A program made the translations under genes and the position numbers. This document shows, one piece after another, positions 34,892-43,378 of a stretch of 64,000 nucleotides of DNA (its first letter is position 1; every line of letters begins with the position of its first letter). Origin of the DNA: an uncultured Lachnospiraceae bacterium (lineage in GTDB: Bacteria; Bacillota; Clostridia; Lachnospirales; Lachnospiraceae); NCBI GenBank assembly GCA_910579395.1, contig CAJTUC010000003.1, forward strand, positions 124,001-188,000, given 5' to 3'. The notes beneath the pieces are model-generated. The model was not told the origin of the DNA, ran no database searches, and saw only the letters and a program-made list of their open reading frames with translations.

Positions 34892-35926
34892 ATGGGTGCA
34901 ATATTAAACGTACTTGACTGTACACTTAGAGATGGCGGACAGGGACTTGAAAATTTAAATGCAAATGGTATAAAGACAGAAATATTCACAGACAAGGATA
35001 AAATCAAAATTGCTGAACTGGTCAGAGATTCCGGTATAGATATTATAGAAATCGGATGTATGTCCAAGACTTGTATCGGACTTGAAAAATTTGCTATCTA
35101 TGAAAATATACTGGAGTTGTCCAAATTCTTGCCAGAGAAGAAAAATAATAAGCAGATATATACAGGGTTATACGTTGATCCTGATACGCCGCTGGATGTG
35201 ATTCCTGACTATTCTCCGGAATTGGTAGAAGGTATTAGGGTTATTTTGCGTTATTCTCAGTTGCAGCAGTCGATAGATTTTTGCAGAGGATTGGCCCGAA
35301 AGGGATATAGGATGTTTATCCAGCCAATGCTTACAATGAGATATACAGACGAGGAACTAAGAAGACTTGTATATGCCGCCAATGAGATGGGAGCATATGC
35401 ACTCTATTTTGTAGATAGCTTTGGCTATATGAACGAAAATGATGTAGAGCGTCTATATAAGTTTTATATAGAGGAGCTTGATAAGAGTGTTAAGATTGGG
35501 TTCCATGCCCACAACAATATGGAAAATGCATTTTATAATGCGAGATATTTTATAGAAAAGTTAAATGATAGAGATAGATTGATTGATTCATGTGCTATAG
35601 GAATGGGACAAGGTGCGGGAAACCTGCAGACAGAGGTGCTGGTAGATTATCTTAATAGAAATCATGGTACAAAGTATGATTTTGAATGTGTACTTGAAAT
35701 CTGTGATATTCTTGAGAAATTCAGAGCACATGATATGGAAGCATGGGGCTATTCTCCTGTACGGCTTGTTCCGGCAGTGCATAAAGCGGCTTATAAATAT
35801 GCAGTTGCAATGAAATTGCAGTACAATATGTCTCTGGTTGAAATCAATAGGGCATTAAAAGATATTCCAGATGATATGAGACATAGGTACACACCGGATA
35901 ATCTGAAAAAAATATTGAAACGATAG
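34892..35926 (+). CDS. HMG-CoA lyase-like/4-hydroxy-2-oxovalerate aldolase-like DRE-TIM metallolyase
   Basis: 344-residue TIM-barrel enzyme. The divalent-metal and catalytic signature of the DRE-TIM family is LDCTLRDGGQ (~8), and the metal-binding HxH lies in GFHAHNN (~204). These enzymes make or break C-C bonds next to a keto acid (HMG-CoA lyase, isopropylmalate synthase, 4-hydroxy-2-oxovalerate aldolase). Here the gene sits between a sugar SDR and an acetolactate-synthase-like gene, all with 1-15 base gaps, so a role in making or attaching a carbon branch of a CDP-sugar is likely (inference). ATG 34892 is five bases after the previous stop; the ribosome binding site is weak. Confidence 0.82.
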   Translation: MGAILNVLDCTLRDGGQGLENLNANGIKTEIFTDKDKIKIAELVRDSGIDIIEIGCMSKTCIGLEKFAIYENILELSKFLPEKKNNKQIYTGLYVDPDTPLDVIPDYSPELVEGIRVILRYSQLQQSIDFCRGLARKGYRMFIQPMLTMRYTDEELRRLVYAANEMGAYALYFVDSFGYMNENDVERLYKFYIEELDKSVKIGFHAHNNMENAFYNARYFIEKLNDRDRLIDSCAIGMGQGAGNLQTEVLVDYLNRNHGTKYDFECVLEICDILEKFRAHDMEAWGYSPVRLVPAVHKAAYKYAVAMKLQYNMSLVEINRALKDIPDDMRHRYTPDNLKKILKR

Positions 35927-35927
35927 A

Positions 35928-37652
35928 ATGAAGCTGGCAATTGGAGAAGTGAATGTGAAGGTATCGGAATATCTTGTAAACCAGTTAATTAAATATGATG
36001 TAACAGATACATTTGGCATTCCGGGCGGAGTAATTTTGCGTTTTTTAGATGCAATGAAAATGCGGGAACCGATAATCACGCCACATCTTATGTATCATGA
36101 GCAGACGGCCGGATTTGCTGCATGCGGATATGCACAGGCGAGTGGCCGACTGGGCGCAGCATATGCTACAAGAGGTCCTGGTATTACGAATATGATTACC
36201 TGCATAGCGGAAGCTTACCAGGAATCCTTGCCAGTATTGTTTATAACAGCACATGGTAACAGACCGGATAGTAATATGCGGTTTGAAAACAATCAGGAAT
36301 TGAATATTGTAAAGATGGTTTCGGATATCACGAAATATGCTGCTGATTTAGATGAAATCAAGGATGTAGTGTATGTGATCGAAAAAGCTTGCTTTGAAGC
36401 GGTCTCTGGAAGAAAAGGTCCAGTATTACTTGATGTTAGCTCCGCATTATGGAATAAGGATTTAAATGAAGAAGATATGATTCAGGTCAGAGATGTCAAT
36501 AGGAGTCTTCAAGGCAAGGCACCAATTGATTATGGTTCAATTATAGAGAATATAGAGGATGAAGTAAAAAAGGCAAATCGTCCGGTTGTGTTAATTGGCG
36601 ATGGGCTTAGATATTCCATATCAAAAGCTGCATTATTTGAATTTGCCAATAAAATGAAACTTCCTGTTATTTCGAGTAGGGGATCACAGGATTTGTTAGG
36701 TGGTAACCCTTATTATTATGGTTATATTGGCAGTCATGGCATTCGATATGCTAACTTCATTCTTTCAAAGGCAGATTTAGTCGTTTCTCTGGGAAATAGA
36801 TTAGCTTTCCCGGTAAAATCAGAGAGTTTTTCACAGGTGTTTAGAAAAGCAAAGCTTATCAGGGTAGATATTGATAGTCAGGAATTTAATAGAAGTATTT
36901 CCGGAAGTACTGAATATGCTGTGGATGCGGGTGTCGTAATAAAAGAAATTCTGGCGAGAGGCGTTCAAGATGCCTGGAATGTAAAAGATGATTGGATTGA
37001 AGTATGTAATAGTTTAAAGGCTGCTCTTTCAGAATATGATATTTCACAGCCGGTAGATGTTTTGACGGATATTATATCAATGACGAATGGGGAAGCGACG
37101 ATTGTTTCTGATATAGGTAATAATGAATTCTGGGCTTCAAGGGCGTATGAAAGGACCGGAAGGGTTGGAACACTTCTTATGTCCAAGGCATATGGAACAT
37201 TAGGAGTTGCGTTAGGTAGAGCCATAGGAGCCTATTATGCAAATAAGAAGCCGGTGGTCTGCATTATGGGAGATCAGGGATTTCAATCCAATCTGCAGGA
37301 ACTGCAGTATATAAGCCAGTGGAAACTTCCTATAAAAATCGTTGTTTTGAATAATTATATTTCAGGAATGATATTGGATCATGAAAAGGAGATGCTTGGA
37401 GACAGGCTGGTGCATGTAGATCATGATAGTGGGTATTTGTCTTTAGCTTTTACAAAAGTTACATCAGCTTATGGGATAAGCACCACAGAGGATGTGAATG
37501 CGTTTATTCAATATGGCGATGGTGCAATATTGTTAGAGACGAAGATTAATACAGATATACGGCTGACACCTAATCTGCCAAAAGGAAGACCATGCCAGGA
37601 CATGGAACCATTTATAAACCGTGGATTGTACGAAGAACTTAATGCATTGTAA
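35928..37652 (+). CDS. Acetolactate-synthase-like thiamine diphosphate enzyme (YerE-like candidate)
   Basis: 574 residues with the three-domain ThDP layout. PYR domain: FGIPGG, and the catalytic glutamate in YHEQTAGFAACGYA (~53). Central domain ~195-330. PP domain: GDQGFQSNLQEL then LNNYISG (~448-480), the ThDP-Mg motif with Q in place of the usual second residue. YerE of Yersinia is an ALS-like ThDP flavoenzyme that adds a two-carbon unit from pyruvate to a CDP-4-keto-3,6-dideoxyhexose (yersiniose pathway). Position between rfbF and rfbG makes a YerE-like role attractive here, but ordinary acetolactate synthase or another decarboxylase cannot be excluded. ATG is one base after the previous stop. 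Confidence 0.82.
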   Translation: MKLAIGEVNVKVSEYLVNQLIKYDVTDTFGIPGGVILRFLDAMKMREPIITPHLMYHEQTAGFAACGYAQASGRLGAAYATRGPGITNMITCIAEAYQESLPVLFITAHGNRPDSNMRFENNQELNIVKMVSDITKYAADLDEIKDVVYVIEKACFEAVSGRKGPVLLDVSSALWNKDLNEEDMIQVRDVNRSLQGKAPIDYGSIIENIEDEVKKANRPVVLIGDGLRYSISKAALFEFANKMKLPVISSRGSQDLLGGNPYYYGYIGSHGIRYANFILSKADLVVSLGNRLAFPVKSESFSQVFRKAKLIRVDIDSQEFNRSISGSTEYAVDAGVVIKEILARGVQDAWNVKDDWIEVCNSLKAALSEYDISQPVDVLTDIISMTNGEATIVSDIGNNEFWASRAYERTGRVGTLLMSKAYGTLGVALGRAIGAYYANKKPVVCIMGDQGFQSNLQELQYISQWKLPIKIVVLNNYISGMILDHEKEMLGDRLVHVDHDSGYLSLAFTKVTSAYGISTTEDVNAFIQYGDGAILLETKINTDIRLTPNLPKGRPCQDMEPFINRGLYEELNAL

Positions 37653-37666
37653 GGAGGTTCAATAAT

Positions 37667-39424
37667 ATGTATATAGAAAAAATGAGTAGTCCTAAAGAAC
37701 TTAAAAAACTCAGTCTTGATGAATGCAGGGTTTTGGCCAGAGAAATTCGGGAAGCCCTTTTGAACAAGGCTGCGTTGAGAGGAGGGCATTTAGCATCTAA
37801 TCTGGGAATTGTAGAAGCTACGATTGCAATGCACTATGTATTTGATTCTCCTAAGGACAAAATCGTTTTTGATGTGTCTCATCAATGTTATACACATAAG
37901 ATTCTCACAGGGCGCAAGGCTGGATTTCTAAACGAAGAGAACTATAATGATGTCAATGGATATACGAATCCGGATGAAAGCGAGCACGATCATTTTCGTG
38001 TAGGACATACTGCCACATCAATTAGTCTTGCCTGTGGTTTGGCGAAGGCAAGAGATATTAATGGCGGCAATGAAAATATAATTGCTGTAATTGGTGATGG
38101 AGCTCTAAGTGGTGGAGAGGCTTTTGAAGGATTGGACTTTGGCGGTTCAGATATAGATGGAAATTTGATTGTTATTTTTAATGATAATCAGATGTCAATA
38201 GCGGAGGATCATGGCGGTATCTATAAAAATCTGGCCGAACTTAGGGAAACAGAAGGGAAAGCATCTGATAATTTATTCAAGAGCTTTGGATATGATTATT
38301 ATTTTGTAAAGGATGGTAATGATGTAGAAGCGCTTGTTGAGTCTATGAATAAAGTAAAGGATATTGATCATCCTGTAGCGATTCATATTTGTACTGTAAA
38401 AGGGAAAGGATATGATTATTCGGAGAAAAATAAAGAAAGCACACATTGGGTCAGACCTTTTGACATTGAGACAGGTGAAGAAAAGAATCCATTTATGGGT
38501 GAGCGGTATGATCGAGTAGTCAGAGATTATTTGATTGAAAAGATGAAGTCTGACCCTAAAGTTGTAACAATGATTGCGGCTGTTCCGGATGCACTGAATT
38601 TTACCGAGGAGCATAGAAAGATCGCGGGTAAGCAGTTTATAGATGTTGGCATTGCTGAGGAACATGCCGTTTCTATGGCAGCAGGACTTGCGAAGAATGG
38701 CTGCAAGCCGGTTTTTGCTACAATGGCAACCTTTTTTCAGAGGACATATGATCAGATTTCGCAGGAATTATGCATAAATAATGCCGCTGCTACTCTGGTA
38801 GTAGTAAATGCATCCGTATATGCTACAAATGATGTAACTCATATAGGAATATTTGATATTCCTATGATGTCTAACATTCCGAATCTTGTATATTTAGCCC
38901 CAACTAACAAGCAAGAATATTTGGCAATGTTGGATTGGGCTATTGATCAGAACGAGTATCCAGTGGCTGTGAGAGCACCGAGAAATGGTGTGTTCTATAC
39001 AATGGACGAAGTAGATACAGATTACAGTAAATTAAATACATTTAAAACTGTAATACGAGGTGATAAAATAGCAATTTTAGCGCTGGGAGATTTTTTCCAA
39101 ATGGGAGAAGAACTGATTGAGGAAATAGATAAAAGATTTGGCATAAAAGCCACATTGATCAATCCGAGGTATATTACAGGAATAGACGAAAACTGTCTTC
39201 AGAATTTAAAAGATAATCATGATATTGTTGTGACGCTTGAAGATGGCGTACTTGAAGGTGGATGGGGGCAGAAGGTTGCAGGTTTTTATGGACCCAGTGA
39301 TGTTAAGGTACTTATTTATGGTCTTAAAAAGGAATTTCTTGACAGATATAATGTAGCACAAGTGATGGAGCGAAATCGCCTGAGAGTAGACCTGATAATA
39401 GAAGATTTAGCAGATTTACTGTAA
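37667..39424 (+). CDS. 1-deoxy-D-xylulose-5-phosphate synthase-like transketolase
   Basis: 585 residues, slightly shorter than DXS (~620). DVSHQCYTHKILTGR (~66) and GDGALSGGEAFEGL (~143) with NDNQMSI (~172) are the ThDP-Mg motifs. DVGIAEEHAVSMAAGLA (~325) holds the catalytic glutamate of the PYR domain. The fold is DXS-type rather than transketolase-type. Its location in a sugar cluster, 14 bases after the ALS-like gene and before rfbG, suggests a specialised paralogue that transfers a C2 unit to a sugar rather than isoprenoid synthesis (inference). AAGGAGG precedes ATG 37667. A housekeeping dxs elsewhere in the genome would support this. Confidence 0.82.
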   Translation: MYIEKMSSPKELKKLSLDECRVLAREIREALLNKAALRGGHLASNLGIVEATIAMHYVFDSPKDKIVFDVSHQCYTHKILTGRKAGFLNEENYNDVNGYTNPDESEHDHFRVGHTATSISLACGLAKARDINGGNENIIAVIGDGALSGGEAFEGLDFGGSDIDGNLIVIFNDNQMSIAEDHGGIYKNLAELRETEGKASDNLFKSFGYDYYFVKDGNDVEALVESMNKVKDIDHPVAIHICTVKGKGYDYSEKNKESTHWVRPFDIETGEEKNPFMGERYDRVVRDYLIEKMKSDPKVVTMIAAVPDALNFTEEHRKIAGKQFIDVGIAEEHAVSMAAGLAKNGCKPVFATMATFFQRTYDQISQELCINNAAATLVVVNASVYATNDVTHIGIFDIPMMSNIPNLVYLAPTNKQEYLAMLDWAIDQNEYPVAVRAPRNGVFYTMDEVDTDYSKLNTFKTVIRGDKIAILALGDFFQMGEELIEEIDKRFGIKATLINPRYITGIDENCLQNLKDNHDIVVTLEDGVLEGGWGQKVAGFYGPSDVKVLIYGLKKEFLDRYNVAQVMERNRLRVDLIIEDLADLL

Positions 39425-39516
39425 GATATACAGGGGCAGTGAACAGCATTTTTTTTGTTTATCTTAACAAAAAGATAATTCGGCTTAATTTAAAAAGTAT
39501 AACGAGGTGATGACAG

Positions 39517-40605
39517 GTGAATTTTAAGAAAGAATTTTACAGAGAGAAAAAGGTTCTTATAACAGGGCATACAGGATTTAAAGGTACATGGATGAGCAGC
39601 CTTTTGATCAGTGCCGGTGCAGAAGTAACCGGGTATGCACTTCAGGCACCTACAGATCCCTCTTTATTTGATATGTGTAAATTAAACGAGAAAATGAATT
39701 CTGTCATTGGTGATATTAGGAATCTGACGCATCTCAAGCAGGTTTTTAAAGAAGTACAGCCGGAGATTGTTATACATATGGCAGCACAGCCTATTGTGCG
39801 TGACTCTTATAAGGATCCGGTGTATACTTATGAAACAAACGTTATGGGGACTGTGAATATTTTAGAAGCAGTGCGTAGTTGTACATCCGTAAAATCTTTT
39901 GTGAATGTAACAACTGATAAAGTGTATCTGAATAAGGAGTGGGCATGGGGATATCGGGAAAATGAAGAGTTGAATGGATATGATCCATATTCTAATTCTA
40001 AATCATGTTCAGAACTTGTGACATCCGCGTACAAAAATTCTTTCTTTAATGGAGATGGCGGTACAATGATTGATGGTAGAGAAATAGCCATTACAACTTG
40101 TAGAGCCGGAAATGTGATCGGTGGAGGAGACTTTGCAAATGATAGAATTATTCCAGATTGTATCAGGGCGGTACAGAATGGCGAAGAAATCCTTGTGAGG
40201 AATCCATATTCTACAAGGCCCTATCAGCATGTATTGGAGCCTGTAGTAGCATATTTAATGATTGCGCAGGAGCAGTATCAAGATAAAACATTAGCAGGCA
40301 ATTATAATGTGGGACCGGAGGACCGTGACTGTTGGACAACGGGAGAATTGGTGACATTATTTTGTGAGAAGTGGAATAACGCGAATGGGACTGATATTAC
40401 GTGGAAAAATATCTATGAAAAAGGCCCCCATGAGGCAAATTTTCTCAAGCTTGATTGTTCAAAATTAAAAACTACATTTGGATGGAAGCCGAAATGGAAT
40501 ATAGAAATTGCAATGGAAAAGATTGTAGAGTGGTCGAAGGCGTATATACAGGGAGAGGATGTAGTAAGCGTAATGAATGACCAAATAGAAGAATTTTTAA
40601 GATAA
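39517..40605 (+). CDS. rfbG: CDP-glucose 4,6-dehydratase
   Basis: 362-residue SDR. The N-terminal GHTGFKGTW (~14) is a hallmark of CDP-glucose 4,6-dehydratase. The active site holds VTTDKVY (~131) and YSNSK (~158). TTCRAGNVIGGGDFANDRI is typical of RfbG. It converts CDP-glucose to CDP-4-keto-6-deoxyglucose, the branch point to 3,6-dideoxyhexoses and yersiniose. No rfbH-type 3-dehydrase or its reductase is seen in the window, so the product may stay 3-hydroxylated. GTG 39517 follows GAGGTGATG. As sequenced its substrate supply is cut off because rfbF is out of frame. Confidence 0.92.
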   Translation: MNFKKEFYREKKVLITGHTGFKGTWMSSLLISAGAEVTGYALQAPTDPSLFDMCKLNEKMNSVIGDIRNLTHLKQVFKEVQPEIVIHMAAQPIVRDSYKDPVYTYETNVMGTVNILEAVRSCTSVKSFVNVTTDKVYLNKEWAWGYRENEELNGYDPYSNSKSCSELVTSAYKNSFFNGDGGTMIDGREIAITTCRAGNVIGGGDFANDRIIPDCIRAVQNGEEILVRNPYSTRPYQHVLEPVVAYLMIAQEQYQDKTLAGNYNVGPEDRDCWTTGELVTLFCEKWNNANGTDITWKNIYEKGPHEANFLKLDCSKLKTTFGWKPKWNIEIAMEKIVEWSKAYIQGEDVVSVMNDQIEEFLR

Positions 40606-40672
40606 GGGTTAGTGTGAAATGCTTTCAAAAATCGCGATGAGTTAGAAATGACAAAGGATTAGCAGAGGAATA

Positions 40673-41158
40673 ATGGATGGTTGTATAGTTAAAATAGTGA
40701 GGCTTTTTCTTAGGATGGTTCATATAAGTGATTCAGAAGAAAAAGTGGAAGCTTTAGTTCAGTTTATTAAATTTGGTATCGTAGGTGTTAGTAATACTGT
40801 AATAGGTTACTTAGTCAATATTGCTACAATATTTGCACTCAGAAATACAGATGTTTTCTGGGATTATTTCGCAGGAAATATTTTGGCATTTATTATTGGT
40901 GTTTCATGGTCATTTTACTGGAACAATCGCTATGTGTTTAAGCTTAAAGACGGTGAGACGAGAAATTTCGCGGCATCATTGTTTAAGACATATATGTCTT
41001 ATGGATTTACTGGAATTATACTCAATAATATTTTATCCTATATATGGATTGATATGCTGGGGATATCTAAGGTGGTTGCCCCACTCATAAATATGATCAT
41101 TGGTGTGCCGATTAATTTTATAATCAATAAGCTTTGGGCGTTTAGAAGCCAAAGATGA
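40673..41158 (+). CDS. GtrA-family membrane protein
   Basis: 161 residues with four hydrophobic helices (~30-50, ~62-82, ~103-123, ~130-150). Family signatures: FIKFGIVGVSNTVIGYLV, FYWNNRYVFK and FIINKLWAFR near the end. GtrA proteins are thought to flip undecaprenyl-phosphate-linked sugars made by a GtrB GT2 enzyme; such an enzyme is encoded at 32936 and another with membrane helices at 42417. ATG 40673 follows AGAGGAA. It appears to end the CDP-sugar transcription unit, since a promoter is predicted in the next gap. Confidence 0.92.
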   Translation: MDGCIVKIVRLFLRMVHISDSEEKVEALVQFIKFGIVGVSNTVIGYLVNIATIFALRNTDVFWDYFAGNILAFIIGVSWSFYWNNRYVFKLKDGETRNFAASLFKTYMSYGFTGIILNNILSYIWIDMLGISKVVAPLINMIIGVPINFIINKLWAFRSQR

Positions 41159-41205
41159 TGAAAAGATATTATATGCAGCTGTTTTTTACACTAAAGGTTG
41201 ACAAA

Positions 41206-41234
41206 TAGACATCAGACCCTTTTGGGTGTATACT
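41206..41234 (+). promoter_or_regulatory. Predicted sigma-A promoter with palindromic spacer, upstream of gmd
   Basis: TAGACA (41206-41211), 17 bases, TATACT (41229-41234); each hexamer matches consensus at 5 of 6 positions. The spacer contains ACCC-TTTT-GGGT (41216-41227), a short inverted repeat that could be an operator. It lies in the 126-base gap before gmd, where base composition also shifts. Confidence 0.5.
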
Positions 41235-41284
41235 ATTTTTGTCAGAGAAGCAAAGAACTATGAAGGGAAATAGGTAAATCAAAA

Positions 41285-42346
41285 ATGAAAAAAGCATTAA
41301 TCACAGGAATTACAGGACAAGACGGTTCCTATTTAGCAGAGTTTTTATTGGACAAGGGATATGAGGTACATGGCATTGTACGTCGTGCATCCATTTCCAA
41401 TACGGCAAGAATCGATCATTTGATCGAAAAAAATGCCATCACACTGCATGATGGCGACTTATCAGATTCTTCGGGAATCACAGCCATTATCAGGAAGGTA
41501 CGGCCGGATGAAATATACAATCTGGCGGCGCAGAGTCATGTACAGGTAAGTTTTGATGTACCGGAATATTCCGGAGATGTGGATGCTCTCGGCGTATTGC
41601 GTATTCTGGAGGCAGTACGCAATGTCGGACTGGAAAAAACATGCAGGATTTATCAGGCGTCTACTTCTGAATTATATGGTAAGGTGGAAGAAGTGCCACA
41701 GCGTGAAACAACACCGTTTCATCCTTACAGTCCTTATGCCATTGCCAAACAGTATGGATTCTGGATGATAAAAGAGTATAGAGAAGCATATGGAATGTTT
41801 GCTGTAAATGGTATTCTGTTCAATCATGAGTCAGAGCGCAGAGGAGAAAATTTTGTAACCAGAAAGATTACTTTGGCGGCTGGAAGAATTGCCTGCGGTT
41901 TACAGGAGAAATTACAGCTTGGCAATTTAGATTCGCTTCGAGACTGGGGATATGCAAAAGATTATGTAGAGTGCATGTGGCTGATTCTGCAGCACGACAC
42001 GCCGGAAGATTTTGTAATCGCGACAGGCGAACAGCATACGGTCCGCGATTTTACCCAGAAGGCATTTGCTGCTGTGGGAATCGAACTTCGATTTGAAGGA
42101 AGCGGATTAGAAGAAAAGGGTATTGATGTGAAAACCGGCAAAGTGCTTGTGGAGGTCAATGAAGCATGGTATCGTCCTACAGATGTGGATAATCTTTGGG
42201 GTGATCCCACGAAAGCGAAAACAGTATTGGGATGGAATCCACAGAAGACTACCTATGAGGAATTAGTTCGTATTATGGCGCTTCATGATCTGAAGTTGGC
42301 TCAGCGTGAGGCTGCCATCAGGGAAGCGATGCCGGATAAATGTTAA
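41285..42346 (+). CDS. gmd: GDP-mannose 4,6-dehydratase
   Basis: 353-residue SDR. GITGQDGSYLAEFLLDKGYE (~7) is the strongly conserved Gmd N-terminus. ASTSELYG (~128) and YAIAK (~152) form the active site, and FNHESERRGENFVTRKIT is diagnostic for Gmd. It makes GDP-4-keto-6-deoxy-D-mannose, precursor of GDP-D-rhamnose (via the Rmd-like enzyme at 13992), GDP-L-fucose or perosamine. The gene is more G+C-rich than its neighbours, suggesting a separate origin. Start at ATG 41285; the ribosome binding site (AGG/GAAGGG upstream) is weak. Confidence 0.95.
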   Translation: MKKALITGITGQDGSYLAEFLLDKGYEVHGIVRRASISNTARIDHLIEKNAITLHDGDLSDSSGITAIIRKVRPDEIYNLAAQSHVQVSFDVPEYSGDVDALGVLRILEAVRNVGLEKTCRIYQASTSELYGKVEEVPQRETTPFHPYSPYAIAKQYGFWMIKEYREAYGMFAVNGILFNHESERRGENFVTRKITLAAGRIACGLQEKLQLGNLDSLRDWGYAKDYVECMWLILQHDTPEDFVIATGEQHTVRDFTQKAFAAVGIELRFEGSGLEEKGIDVKTGKVLVEVNEAWYRPTDVDNLWGDPTKAKTVLGWNPQKTTYEELVRIMALHDLKLAQREAAIREAMPDKC

Positions 42347-42416
42347 GCAGCTAGTAGTTGGAAACGCTAAAAGGGAAACTAATATTTATATTGCGAAGAG
42401 ACAGAAGAGGTTAAAA

Positions 42417-43364
42417 ATGAAGTTGATTATCCAGATTCCCTGCTACAACGAGGCGGATACACTAGAAATTGCGCTAAACGATCTGCCAAAACAGATAGAT
42501 GGGATAGATGAAATTGAATATCTGATTATCGATGATGGCTGTAAGGATAATACTGTGGAGGTAGCCAAAAACTGGGGTGTGCATCATGTGGTGAGTTTTG
42601 CACAGAATAAGGGACTCGCAAAGGGATTTATGGCCGGTCTTGATGCGTGCCTAAGAAATGGCGCGGATATCATCGTGAACACAGATGCGGATAATCAATA
42701 TTGTGCGGATGATATACCGAAGCTGATAAAACCCATTCTGGATCATGAAGCAGATATTGTGATCGGTGAGAGACCAATAGACGATACGGAGCATTTTTCG
42801 TGGATTAAAAAGAAACTGCAGCATTTTGGAAGTTGGGTAGTGCGTAAGGCGTCCCACACCAACATACCGGATGCACCGAGCGGTTTTCGGGCCTTCAGTA
42901 GAGAGGCGGCGATGCGGATCAATGTGATCAATGATTATACCTATACGTTAGAAACGATCGTGCAGGCTGGGAGGAACAGGATTCCGATTACCAGCGTACC
43001 GGTCAGGACGAATCCGGAGTTAAGGGAGTCGAGGCTGTTTCACAGCATATGGAGTTATGTGAAGAAATCTGTACTGACGATATTCAGGGCTTTGATGATG
43101 TATAAACCGTTATACTGTTTTACACTTGTTGCAATGGTGCCAAGTCTGATTGGCGTATTGGTTTGGGTCAGATTTCTGATTTATTATTTTACCGGGAGAG
43201 GCAGCGGGCATACACAGTCGTTGATATTGGCGTGTACACTGCTGATCATTGGGTTTGTTACGTTTGTGATTGGGTTGTTGGCGGATGTGATCAGCGCAAA
43301 TCGGAAGATACTGGAGGATGTGCAGTATCATTTGAAGAAGCAGGAGTATGATAAGGATAGATAG
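42417..43364 (+). CDS. GT2 glycosyltransferase with C-terminal membrane helices
   Basis: 315 residues. The GT-A domain has IQIPCYNEADTLE, DDGCKDNT (~39) and NTDADNQYCADDIP (~88, metal site), then APSGFRAFSRE (~157). Two hydrophobic helices (~228-255, ~270-292) follow, as in polyprenyl-phosphate-sugar synthases and GtrB. ATG 42417 lies six bases after AGAAGAGG; a longer frame from 42306 would overlap gmd. Next to gmd, a GDP-sugar or GDP-mannose donor is plausible (inference). Confidence 0.88.
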   Translation: MKLIIQIPCYNEADTLEIALNDLPKQIDGIDEIEYLIIDDGCKDNTVEVAKNWGVHHVVSFAQNKGLAKGFMAGLDACLRNGADIIVNTDADNQYCADDIPKLIKPILDHEADIVIGERPIDDTEHFSWIKKKLQHFGSWVVRKASHTNIPDAPSGFRAFSREAAMRINVINDYTYTLETIVQAGRNRIPITSVPVRTNPELRESRLFHSIWSYVKKSVLTIFRALMMYKPLYCFTLVAMVPSLIGVLVWVRFLIYYFTGRGSGHTQSLILACTLLIIGFVTFVIGLLADVISANRKILEDVQYHLKKQEYDKDR

Positions 43365-43378
43365 AGGGGAAATATTAT

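Noticed and set aside
39459..39478. TTATCTT/AAGATAA stem-loop as a terminator after the DXS-like gene
   Set aside because: Not followed by a T-run (the T-run precedes it) and the stem is A/T only; the neighbouring genes form one functional module.
41198..41234. Consensus TTGACA (41198-41203) as the -35 of the gmd promoter
   Set aside because: It is 25 bases from TATACT, far too long; TAGACA at 41206 with a 17-base spacer is the better partner.
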